A stretch of 64,000 bases of DNA from NIOZ-UU35 sp964344175 (GTDB lineage: Bacteria > Chloroflexota > Anaerolineae > Anaerolineales > UBA11858), in the NCBI GenBank assembly GCA_964344175.1, contig CAYFMI010000005.1, positions 1-64,000 of the forward strand. Reading direction: 5' to 3'. The notes under the pieces are model-generated. The model was not told the origin of the DNA. It saw only the letters and a list, made by a program, of their open reading frames with translations, and did not search any database. Below, piece after piece: positions 45,939 through 55,000 of the stretch (positions are counted from its first letter, which is position 1; every line of letters starts with the position of its first letter). The translations under genes were made by a program, and so were the position numbers.

Positions 45939-46448
45939 ATGGATATTCTACACCTTGTCGACCGCTTAGAAGAACTCTTCAACGAAAGCCGCCCAATCCC
46001 GCTGACGCACAATGTCATTGTGGATGAAGACCGCATGCTCGATTTAATCGACCAAATGCGAGTGACGATTCCCGAAGAAGTCAAACGCGCCCAACAGGTG
46101 CTCACTCAACGCGACCGTATACTGGCACAAGCGCAAGAGGAGGCTAACCGCACCCTGGGGTTAGCCCGCGAAAAAAGCAAGAAACTCGTTGAGCGCGACG
46201 CAGTGGTGCAGGCTGCAAAATCGCAAGCGGATGATGTACGCAAACAAGCTGGAATCGATGCCGAAAATACCCGTCGAGAGGCCGATAATTACGTTATTCA
46301 AACGCTATCTCGTATCGAAGTAGAACTAGAAAGGCTGCTCAATCAGGCCCGTAACGGCATCATCGCCCTCGAAAACATCACCCCCGAAGAGCCGCCTGAC
46401 GATATCAAAATCGTCGAGAAAATCCCAGAAAAAGACAAAGACGAATAG
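45939..46448 (+). CDS. Coiled-coil protein, possibly DivIVA- or ATP-synthase-b-like
   Basis: 169 aa, mostly helical. A short start (MDILHLVDRLEELFNES) leads into a predicted coiled coil from about 45 to 150 rich in Gln, Glu, Ala and Arg (RAQQVLTQRDRILAQAQEEANRT). The tail is acidic. No membrane segment, so not a genuine ATP synthase b subunit. GGAGGAG before ATG 45939. In position after coaD it recalls cell-division coiled-coil genes, but I cannot assign it. Confidence 0.75.
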   Translation: MDILHLVDRLEELFNESRPIPLTHNVIVDEDRMLDLIDQMRVTIPEEVKRAQQVLTQRDRILAQAQEEANRTLGLAREKSKKLVERDAVVQAAKSQADDVRKQAGIDAENTRREADNYVIQTLSRIEVELERLLNQARNGIIALENITPEEPPDDIKIVEKIPEKDKDE

Positions 46449-46470
46449 CCCCGAACAGGGCTATTTTTTT
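46445..46470 (+). terminator. Terminator
   Basis: AATAGCCC, loop CGAACA, GGGCTATT and seven T, overlapping the coiled-coil gene stop and the end of the convergent gene. Confidence 0.88.
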
Positions 46471-47267
46471 AGGCGTTCTGGTTTTGTGAAACGCTGCTCG
46501 GTAATCCAATCCATCAGCCTCGGAAAAAACAAATTGATCCAATAGCCTGCATTCATCGGCCAGGGAATGATGACCGTGCGGCGCGGACGCTGAATAACCC
46601 GGTAAACTGTTTGAGCAACATCATCAGCCGATAACTTGAGCAGTTTCGGGGTGCTTAAGCCGGTTTTGCGTTTTGCCCCGGTATGGTCGGCGAATTCGGT
46701 AACCACACCCCCTGGATAAATCCCGCTGACCTGAATATTCCAAATGCCAACCTCGCGGCGCAATGCCTCGGTGAAGCCTCGTACCGCAAATTTACTGGCA
46801 GCATAGATCGAATAGGTCGGCGTGGCTATTAAGCCCGAAACAGAGGCCATGTTGATGATATGGCCGCTGCGTTGCTGAATCATGTGCGGCAGCACCGCCT
46901 GTGTAACATGAATGACGCCAAAGGTATTCACCCGAAGTTGGAGTTCGATATCGCCGACAGGTTCGAGTTCTTCCAACCATTTCATGCGCCCAAATCCGGC
47001 GTTATTAAAAAGCACATCAATCCGCCCAAACCGGGCCAGCGTAGTTTCGACTAATTGTTGAATCTGAGCAAGGTTCGTCACATCGGTCGCCAACGGCAAT
47101 GCCTGCCCACCCGCAGCCGCAATCTCATCGGCCAGGGCTTGCAAGCGTTCCATGCGCCGGGCAGCCAAAACCACAGGGAATTTTTGCCGCCCCCCCAACA
47201 AACGCGCTGCAGCTTCACCAATCCCTGAAGAGGCTCCGGTAATCAAGACCACAGGTTTTTCGGACAT
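46461..47267 (-). CDS. Short-chain dehydrogenase/reductase
   Basis: 268 aa classical SDR. TGASSGIG (10-17), NNAGFGR, catalytic serine in NMASVSG and YSIYAASK tyrosine-lysine pair. C-terminal helix is basic. Substrate unknown. ATG 47267 with AGGAGC upstream. Confidence 0.9.
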   Translation of the reverse strand: MSEKPVVLITGASSGIGEAAARLLGGRQKFPVVLAARRMERLQALADEIAAAGGQALPLATDVTNLAQIQQLVETTLARFGRIDVLFNNAGFGRMKWLEELEPVGDIELQLRVNTFGVIHVTQAVLPHMIQQRSGHIINMASVSGLIATPTYSIYAASKFAVRGFTEALRREVGIWNIQVSGIYPGGVVTEFADHTGAKRKTGLSTPKLLKLSADDVAQTVYRVIQRPRRTVIIPWPMNAGYWINLFFPRLMDWITEQRFTKPERLKK

Positions 47268-47302
47268 AGAAAGCTCCTTGAAGTGATGTAAGTAATTCTA
47301 CA

Positions 47303-47414
47303 TAGGAGTTACACACTTGCACAGGGATATTCCGAAAATAGGGGGGTGTGGGGCGCTTCGCGCCCCACACCCCCCTATTTTCGGAATATCTTTCAACGAA
47401 CTACGTAAGTCCTA
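47303..47414. repeat. Dispersed hairpin element, copy 2
   Basis: Core 47326-47390: GATATTCCGAAAATAGGGGG then GTGTGGGGCGC, TTC loop and the perfect complement, about 31 paired bases. Flanks TAGGAGTTACACACTTG (47303) and GAACTACGTAAGTCCTA (47398) match those of copy 1. Confidence 0.82.
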
Positions 47415-47479
47415 CTAAATCAACTTTAGAAACTCATGTCAAGGCAATGCCTTAAATGCTTAACCAATACACAAGTTTG

Positions 47480-50293
47480 TTATTCATTCAGCTCAAACGA
47501 GAGGGCTTGCAATGCCCGATAATAGGGCAAGATGCTGGGGATAAAATGACGCTCATCTGCAGAATGCGGCCCAATGCCGCTCTGCCCCCAAACAACGCCC
47601 TGACCGCGCGGCGCAAAGCGGGCGCTCGTTCCGGGGAGTTTTCGGCCAATTTGGGCAGGCTGCCCTGAAGCCGCTTCTACCGCCGAAAGGAGCGCTTGCA
47701 AATAGGCGTTCTCTGGATTGCAGGCAATGCCGTTTTCTTTGATGACATTTTCGATCTGCAAACCTGCTTCTGCGCAGAATTCTTGAACCGCAGCGAATAA
47801 CGCATCCACATCATCTTGCGGGATGGGGCGCACCTCGACGCCAAGAATACCGTAATCGGCAGTGATATTGTACACCCCTGGCGTTCCAATCTTTAGGAAG
47901 GGGAAGCGCGCCTGCGATTGCCAACCATTATCGCTTTCGAGGGTCAGGTATTGCGACATAATCTTTAGCAATGCGCTGCGAGCGGCTAGCATGCGTTCGC
48001 CGAGATCGGCCTGCACGCCCGCAACCCCGCTATGCCCGCGCTGGCCGCGTCCGACGACATCAAAGCGCATCATGCCGCGATTCTGCGTGCAGACTTCACC
48101 CCACAGCCCAGTGCCGCTTTCTTCGGTGCGTTCTCCGGCAATCATCAATTGAGGAACATATCCGCTTTCATGCTTCAGCAATGCCAGCACATGCGGCGTC
48201 CCCATGGCTTCGCCCTCGCCGTTCTCCTCATTGCCAATCAGCAATAGATTGATGGGCGGGTACGGCGGCCCGGCTTTGAGGGCATCTTTCAACCAGACCA
48301 TATAGGTCGCCACTACAGTCTTCATATCGCCAGCCCCGCGCCCCCATAGATAATCCCCCTCAACACGCGGCTCAAACTGGCTGTCATCCGGTTCTGGAGC
48401 CACGACATCAAAATGGCCGCTGAGCATCACCGGAGCTTGCATCTGTCCGGGGCAGGCCGCCAAGACAGCCGGATATTGGGAATGATTGAAATAACGCACA
48501 TCCAGACCATGGTCACGTAAATAATCATACACCAGGGTTGCGGCACGGTGAACATCATCCAGGCGCTCGTCAGCGCCCACTGTCACCGAAGGGATGCGGA
48601 TAAGGCTTTTGGCAAGTTCAACAATTTCGGCTGTCTTGTTTGGATAACTCATTTCTCTGATCTCCTCCTCTTGAGGGCGAAAACGGATCGGGGCAGCCGG
48701 ATCACGGCGCACATCGTGCCGGGCAAGTTGCAGCAGATCTCCTAACTTATTGCCTTCCTCGGCCAACTGGGCTTGATCGGCTGCGATCCATTGAATATCA
48801 CCGGCCAACTCAGCCTCGCGTTCTTCGGCAAGCTGGCGCAGCAAATCGGTTGGCAAGTCATCGCAGACGTTAAACTGCCCGCACAAACGGGCACGCAATC
48901 GTTGGGCGGTATTTAAGCTGCCTTCGGCCATTTCTTCCAGGGGTCTCAAATCATCTTGGATGCCCAGCGCCTCCGCCAGAGGGTTCATCTGTTCCAACGT
49001 CCAGCGCAAGAATTGGCGCATATTGACAAGTTTGGCGGTGAGTGGGTTTTCGATTTCGGCGCGCAGGCTGTAACGGGCTGCCTGAATCTCATTTCTGCGG
49101 GCACGGGCGAGATCTTCAGCATCATAACGGAAGGCACGGGCAAAATCAGGGTCGGCATAAAAACGCAGTAGCAGCAACTGTTTGAGGGTCAGGTTGGCAA
49201 CATCCACTTCCAGGGGATTGCTGCCATCGTCGGTACGTACTTCCACGCGCGCCATAGGGATATTGATGCGCGCCATCAAATTCTCTTCTTCGATCTGGCG
49301 GGCCATTTCATCCACCGGCGTATTTTCCCCCACCACATATAAGCCGCGATTATAAATGTTGTGCAACTGTTCATCGGTGACAGCTATCAAACGCTCGATG
49401 GGTTCAACATTGGAACGCGCCCTCACAGGCGTCCAGTTGTTATTGCCAAAGCGCGCCCCGCTGCGCACGAGTTCATACGAAATGTTGAGATAATCGCGAT
49501 GTGTGCGATACAAGTCGGCTACATCCAGGGTAGTGGGGTTTGGGAAAGTGAGATTGCGCACCGAATCATACTCGGTGAGTACAACGGCGGGGCGGCCATT
49601 TTTCATTTGCGCCTGGAAAGGCGTTGAGGCAGATGTGGCAATGAACAGGGCTGCAAAAGCCCGCATCAGGCGGGTGCCGGTGGTGTACACCTGGTTTTTG
49701 TAATCGTCGAGGTGCTGGCCGCGCCGCTCGGAGGCTGGAAGATGCATAAAATCCCAGGCCAACAACGGCTCCGGCAAAGACAAGTTGGCGTGGGTCCCTG
49801 CGGTTGCCAGCGTATCGCCGTAAATTTCTACACAGCGCTGCACATAGCGGCGTTTTGCTAAAGGCCAGGAGTAAGGTACCGAATCGCTATTTACATCGGT
49901 GAGGTAGAGTAAATTCCCCTGCCAGGAATACAGCCGCTCACCAAACTTGATCCCCGCCCGGTGAAGGGCGTTGGTCAGGGCAGCTTCGAACAGGCGGATT
50001 TCATAGACCGCGCCGCGCATTGAATAATGTGGACGGCTGGCCCATTCAATCATCCAGTGGAAGGCTTCAAGTTGACTGTAGGTCTGCAAATCTGGCGCGA
50101 TGCAACACGTCCGCAGGTAATCGACAAAGGACTGTTGATCCGGGCCGGAACCAACCGTCAGCAACGGGCGTAATTGAGAATCAAGCAGATGCCACTCCCG
50201 CTCCATCCCACAGATCCCCTCTCTCGGCTGTGCTGTGAGAGCGGTCTCCAAAGCTAGTTGATATTTCTCGGCAAATTGTACAGGATTATACAT
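47480..50293 (-). CDS. Glutamate-cysteine-ligase-like / M20 peptidase fusion
   Basis: 937 aa. Residues 1-545 resemble the GCS2-type glutamate-cysteine ligase family (GICGMEREWHLLDS near residue 27, TAGTHANLSLP, RVEVRTDDGSNPLEVD). Residues 548-937 form a complete M20 metallopeptidase with SGHFDVVAPEP, WGRGAGDMKTV, GNEENGEGEA and GPHSADERHF. A run GAGGAGGAG lies 9-11 bases before an in-frame ATG at 48652 (M548), so a separate peptidase could also be made. ATG 50293 has GGAGG upstream. Second gene of an operon after the aminotransferase (34-base gap). A ligase and a deacylase in one chain could attach and remove a glutamyl-type group; that is inference. Confidence 0.88.
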   Translation of the reverse strand: MYNPVQFAEKYQLALETALTAQPREGICGMEREWHLLDSQLRPLLTVGSGPDQQSFVDYLRTCCIAPDLQTYSQLEAFHWMIEWASRPHYSMRGAVYEIRLFEAALTNALHRAGIKFGERLYSWQGNLLYLTDVNSDSVPYSWPLAKRRYVQRCVEIYGDTLATAGTHANLSLPEPLLAWDFMHLPASERRGQHLDDYKNQVYTTGTRLMRAFAALFIATSASTPFQAQMKNGRPAVVLTEYDSVRNLTFPNPTTLDVADLYRTHRDYLNISYELVRSGARFGNNNWTPVRARSNVEPIERLIAVTDEQLHNIYNRGLYVVGENTPVDEMARQIEEENLMARINIPMARVEVRTDDGSNPLEVDVANLTLKQLLLLRFYADPDFARAFRYDAEDLARARRNEIQAARYSLRAEIENPLTAKLVNMRQFLRWTLEQMNPLAEALGIQDDLRPLEEMAEGSLNTAQRLRARLCGQFNVCDDLPTDLLRQLAEEREAELAGDIQWIAADQAQLAEEGNKLGDLLQLARHDVRRDPAAPIRFRPQEEEIREMSYPNKTAEIVELAKSLIRIPSVTVGADERLDDVHRAATLVYDYLRDHGLDVRYFNHSQYPAVLAACPGQMQAPVMLSGHFDVVAPEPDDSQFEPRVEGDYLWGRGAGDMKTVVATYMVWLKDALKAGPPYPPINLLLIGNEENGEGEAMGTPHVLALLKHESGYVPQLMIAGERTEESGTGLWGEVCTQNRGMMRFDVVGRGQRGHSGVAGVQADLGERMLAARSALLKIMSQYLTLESDNGWQSQARFPFLKIGTPGVYNITADYGILGVEVRPIPQDDVDALFAAVQEFCAEAGLQIENVIKENGIACNPENAYLQALLSAVEAASGQPAQIGRKLPGTSARFAPRGQGVVWGQSGIGPHSADERHFIPSILPYYRALQALSFELNE

Positions 50294-50326
50294 GGCGTGG
50301 CCTCCGGCTGCGCAAAGCTACCAACT

Positions 50327-51628
50327 CTACTCTAAGGCGATCAAACCCTGCAATAAGCGCTCGGCGGCGCCCAGTGTGCGCTCAGCAGGGGTAGCATACG
50401 AGAAGCGTACCCACTCACCCCCGTAGGGTGAGAAAAACGCCCCCGGGACAACCGCGACACCGTGTTCTTCAGCCACATATTGCCCGAAGGGTTCGGTATC
50501 TTCCCAGCCGCGACTTGCCAACCAAGCCCCCACATGAATGAACGCGTAATACCCCTTCCCTAGTACATATTTGAAACCGTGCTGATCGAGGAATTTTTTA
50601 AGTACTTTACGGCTGGCGTTGGTCGGTTCGCTGATTGTGCGGCTGGCTTTAGCATACCCCATTTCGTAGGCGGCCATAGCCACAGCATTGCCGAAGAAAG
50701 CGGGAATGACCGAATGTGAGGCGCGGGCAACAATAAATTTAATCACTTCTTCAGAAGCAACCAAATGTGCATTGCGGATATTCGATCCCCCCAAACTCTT
50801 GGTAAGACCATCTAAAAAGATTAGCTTTTTGCGCTCTTCTGGCTCGAACATCTTCAAGAAAGCATTCAAATCCATTGGCTGTTCATCGGTGACGAAATGA
50901 TACATCCAGTCGTAGAGTACAAACGCGGCCCCAGCTTTGAGCGCAGCGCGGCCTAAGGCGGCCTGCTGCTCCGAAGATATGGTCAGGCCTGTGGGGTTAT
51001 CGGGATTGGTAATGACGACTCCGGCAATCTTACGCCCAGTGCTGGCCGCCATTTGCACACAGGCCTGAATCCCTTCCTCAGTATATGCCCAACCGTCATC
51101 GGGATGCCCCGGCGCCCACATCACATTGGCGCCAACGCCATACGGCCCCCAATTATACGAAATCCAGGGGACGCGCGAAACGACCAAGGCGTCGCCCTGG
51201 CGGCCATACCCTAACGCCAGCATGGCCTGATAAGCCTTGACCAACGCATCGCGCCCTCCGGTCGCGCTGAGCACATTCGCCGGGCCATACCCCAGACTGG
51301 CGTCTAACCCCCAATATTGCTCAACGACACTGCGGCGATAGGCATCTGTGCCAAAGGGCATATCATACCCGGTGCCGTGTTCGATTTGGATTTGGGCGGC
51401 TCTTTCCAGAATTTCACGCGGCACCCCCGGTAAGCTGGCCCCGCCATCCCCCTGGGAAGCGTCGTAAATGGGGCTGTCTGGATATTTCTCCTGATATACC
51501 TTAAGCGACTTTTTGATCAGAAACATGCGCGAGGGCGGGATGGATGCCATACTTTTCAGATGGCTGCTCACCGGAATTAGATTTTCATCCGGCACGGCGT
51601 AAACGGGTGTTTCGTAAGAGGTCAGCAT
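50327..51628 (-). CDS. PLP-dependent aminotransferase (class I/II)
   Basis: 433 aa fold-type I aminotransferase. DASQGDGGASLPG, SATGGRDALVKAYQAML, VVITNPDNPTGLTIS, YDWMYHFVTDEQ, and the PLP lysine in FLDGLTKSLGGSN. C-terminal RFSYATPAERT with the substrate-carboxylate arginine. ATG 51628 has AGGAG six bases upstream; the ATG at 51646 overlaps that SD and is less likely. Placed behind the attenuator at 51672-51785, with the ligase/peptidase fusion downstream. Substrate unknown; the Ile/Leu/Val-rich leader hints at branched-chain amino acid control. Confidence 0.9.
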   Translation of the reverse strand: MLTSYETPVYAVPDENLIPVSSHLKSMASIPPSRMFLIKKSLKVYQEKYPDSPIYDASQGDGGASLPGVPREILERAAQIQIEHGTGYDMPFGTDAYRRSVVEQYWGLDASLGYGPANVLSATGGRDALVKAYQAMLALGYGRQGDALVVSRVPWISYNWGPYGVGANVMWAPGHPDDGWAYTEEGIQACVQMAASTGRKIAGVVITNPDNPTGLTISSEQQAALGRAALKAGAAFVLYDWMYHFVTDEQPMDLNAFLKMFEPEERKKLIFLDGLTKSLGGSNIRNAHLVASEEVIKFIVARASHSVIPAFFGNAVAMAAYEMGYAKASRTISEPTNASRKVLKKFLDQHGFKYVLGKGYYAFIHVGAWLASRGWEDTEPFGQYVAEEHGVAVVPGAFFSPYGGEWVRFSYATPAERTLGAAERLLQGLIALE

Positions 51629-51671
51629 GGTGGTTCTCCTGTTCATCTGGTTCGTCGGATCGACCTGATAA

Positions 51672-51701
51672 CAAAAAACGCCCCGGAAATTCCAGGGCGT
51701 T
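51672..51701 (-). terminator. Attenuator terminator before the aminotransferase
   Basis: On the minus strand AACGCCCTGGAA pairs with TTCCGGGGCGTT, followed by a T-run, between a good promoter and the aminotransferase start. The 5' arm CAACGCCC can instead pair with GGGCGTTG inside the leader reading frame (51752-51759), giving an antiterminator. Confidence 0.75.
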
Positions 51702-51734
51702 GATTACTACATTCGGTTACTTCGATGGATTATG

Positions 51735-51785
51735 TCATCGTACCCGCGCACCAACGCCCAATCGTCTGATGACGATCAGTATCAT
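51735..51785 (-). CDS. Leader peptide rich in Ile/Leu/Val codons
   Basis: Sixteen-codon frame, M-I-L-I-V-I-R-R-L-G-V-G-A-R-V-R and TGA, directly downstream of a promoter and upstream of the terminator. Five consecutive Ile/Leu/Val codons follow the ATG, as in ilv-type attenuator leaders. The sequence that would form the antiterminator is codons 9-12, left free if a ribosome stalls at codons 2-5. Weak point: no clear SD before the ATG. The rest of 51629-52070 contains only the promoter and the hairpin at 51985. Confidence 0.45.
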   Translation of the reverse strand: MILIVIRRLGVGARVR

Positions 51786-51827
51786 TATTGGTGTTGAGGT
51801 TCAGGGCAAAAGTAAACATTGGGGGCA

Positions 51828-51856
51828 ACTATACCACCTGCAAAATTGAAGGTCAA
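51828..51856 (-). promoter_or_regulatory. Promoter of the aminotransferase operon
   Basis: On the minus strand TTGACC (51851-51856), 17 bases, TATAGT (51828-51833). Predicted start near 51821, giving a leader of about 190 bases. Confidence 0.6.
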
Positions 51857-51984
51857 GCGTCGGAGCTAAAAAAAGCATAAATTCGTGAGAAATCCCAAAA
51901 TCTCAGCTCAAACGAAGGTCAGATGCTCTAAGTGGTTAGTGGAAAGTAGCTTGAGCATGGCTTTCGCCGCGTTATAAGAAATCA

Positions 51985-52039
51985 CCGAAACATAAGGGTG
52001 TATGGGGTGCTTCGCACCCCATACACCCTTATGTTTCGG
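51985..52039. repeat. Dispersed hairpin element, copy 3
   Basis: CCGAAACATAAGGGTGTATG then GGGTGC, TTC loop, perfect complement: a 26-base stem. Same length and loop as copy 1, with several compensated base changes. The flanks are more degenerate than in copies 1 and 2. It could end transcription of the minus-strand gene at 52071. Confidence 0.8.
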
Positions 52040-52070
52040 AAGCTTTTTCAACGTACTTCCCTAACGCTGC

Positions 52071-55000
52071 TTATTTGTAGGTTACATCTACTAAAACAGC
52101 CCGCACCACCACACGCCAACGATAGGCCTGCAGAGTCTCATCATACTGGTTGCAGGTCATCAAAGTTACCCAATCAAGGTTTTCTGTTTGGAAAGGCGAC
52201 CAATCATCGGGTTTAATAGTATCACGCTCGCGCACCTGGTACACATAACGAGCGTCGCCCGCATTGAGAACAATCTCGTCACCCCAGCGCAAATGGTCAA
52301 TTGCTGCAAATGGCCCCGGCATCCCATTTTGTAAGTAGGCATGCCCGGTGAGGACGCTGTTCCCTGGCCAGGTGGGGTAGGCAGTGCCATCTAAATACCC
52401 GGCCTGCGCCGAAAGCCACGACAAATCCCACCCCTGTTCGGTAAAGGGAACACCCACAACCGGCACACGAATCCCCTGGGATGGAATACTCAACCACATT
52501 TCCTCACCAAAACCCCAGGGGCTGGCCCCCTCACTGGGTTGAGGCGTTGTCACCCGCCCCGGCGGAAAGCCGGTCTCCGGCAATAGCCCACCCTTTACCG
52601 TTATGTCAAAGGAAGCACTCAGACCATAAATATCAATCGAAGAGGGGGGATCATAAAATCGCTCTGTGGATAGCACGTTGAAATCCGATTGCGGCGAGGC
52701 AACATCGCCGGGAAGACTTGTCCATGCCAGATAGGTTGTATTCGTCCCCCCACCGACAATCACAGCGTTAAATTCTATAATGGCGGACTCAACAGCCGGG
52801 AAAGAATTCCAAACCACGCGCAAATTTCGGGGGTCACTATCATCAATTACATCTGCGGCCAACCCCTGGGCAACCACCAATGTACCCGGTTGGTACACAA
52901 ACCCACTGGGTAATGGGTCGGTAAGCTCTACATCAAATGTGTCTATGCTGTTGACATCGTGACGCACTTCGATCTGGAAAGTGACCACAGCACCGGGATA
53001 TGCCGTGGTCAGATTGGCTGTTTTCCACATCTGAAAAGCGGGTTCTTGAATGGTGACATTGTTCGCCTGAGCGGTAAGGCTGTTACTTGTGCTGCCCTGA
53101 TTCCAGGCTGCCTGGGCGTTGTTATTCAACAGGACATTACGCACATTGTCGGCGCTATCTAACACGACCACGCGATATTCAAGCGTGATGGTCTCGTTAG
53201 CAGTTCCCGTGCTGGTATTCGATACATTCCCCAAATCGAAAACGAGGCGGCGCCCCTGATTGGCATCATCACTGCTGCCTGCTCCTGAGGTTGGCAGCGG
53301 ATAAATGGCTGGATTTCCGGTCGTAGGGTTGATTGAATCGGGCACGCAGGCATCAGAAAATCCCCCGGGGAGATTGGTCGTTAAATTCGCCGAAGCCGTC
53401 ACGCCGACACAATCCATAAAGGCCAGCCCCGCGTCGAGATCATCGGTCACGGACAAATTCGGCATCGAACCGGGCGGCGATGCGTCTGGGGGAATTGACA
53501 ATACTACTCGATAGGTGAGAATTTCACCGATGACGACATCACTCCCCAACGAAAATGCCTGATTCGTATCAATAAGGCTTTTTCCCAACACCGCTAAATT
53601 ATTGGTATCGGAAGCGGCATCATTGGTTGGATCACTATCATCGGTGGCATACTCATCGTCAATGGTTGCAGAATTGGTAATTTGAGAAATGCCCGCCGCC
53701 AGAGGATCATCTACTCGAACGGCAAAATCGACGGTTTGCGCAGCAGCACCCGCCGTCAACTCCCCTATGGGATATTCGCAGGCCGTCCCTGCCGCTGCGC
53801 CATCGGGACAAGCTGTGGAAGTGCCTGGCAGCACCCAGCCGGTTGTACTGCTGCTTGCCACAAAGGTTGTCCCCGTTGGCACGGTGTCGGTGATTTTCAC
53901 GCCTGTGGCCGTGCCCGTACCATTGTTTTGATAGGTAATTGTGTAAACGAGCAACCCGCCCGCAGCAAAATAATCGACCCCATCGGTTTTGTTGTCTGCT
54001 ATATCCAGGTCGGGTTCTACAATTTCAAAATCTACACTGCCGTTTTGGGTGGAGGATCCGGCTGTCACCTGCACGGTATTGGTCAATTTGTCGCCATCTT
54101 CATTGGCATCATGAGCCTCAACTTTGGCGACCACCTGAAGCACAATCTGATCTTTAGCATCCTCAACCCCATCAACGGTATTGGTAACATCGCCAAAATC
54201 AAAGACAACCTGGTCGATATAGGCATCGGCATCGGTATTGTTGTGCGTCCCGAAACTCGTTGGGCAGGTTCCGGCAGGATTATTGGTTAGTGTCAAATTG
54301 GCGCCAACAGACGTGACACAAGAACTTTGCACACTGAGAATACCCGCCGGAGATTTTGGCAGGTTATCGGTGACCGTAACGGCTGTCGAGTTGCCTTCAG
54401 GGAGGGTGATAATGATCTTGAAGGTCACATCTTCACCGATGGTCAAATCTTCCAGTGCCGGATCATGCTGCGCTGTGCCTGTGGTGCTGATAGATGTTTC
54501 AGCAATCGATTTCGCCACCGCAGGGTCTGAGATGCTGATCTTAGCTTTATCGACCAAATCACCTTCCTGTCCAGAGCCGCCTGATCCGGTGAAATCATCG
54601 CCACCTTCTTTGTTGGAATAGTTGGTAATCGTACCGCTATTTTCAATTTCGGTGCCGGGCGCCACGCCGTTCTTCACCTGCAAATCATAGGTGATGATAA
54701 TAATGTTGTTCCCTAAATTAGGATCATGTGCCTGGCAAACCCCTTGCCCGACCGGATCGACTAGTTTTATGCCGCCGCCAAATAAATCGGTGGCGGTGGC
54801 AGCGCTGTCATCGGGCCTGGTATAGCTGATCGGGCCGGTGCCATCCCCATAGCGGATATCCAGATTCAGCCCCCCGGCTGGGATTTGTAAATCTGAGGGC
54901 AGGCTATCCTTAATGGTGAGGTCAAAAGCGCCATCCCCACTATGACCCTGATTTTCAATCACAATGGCAAAACTCACCAGGTCACCCCCGTCAGAGTTGG

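Noticed and set aside
51772..51849. Plus-strand frame M-T-I-S-I-I-I-G-V-E-V as an alternative leader peptide
   Set aside because: It is the complement of the minus-strand leader region, and no plus-strand gene lies downstream to be controlled.
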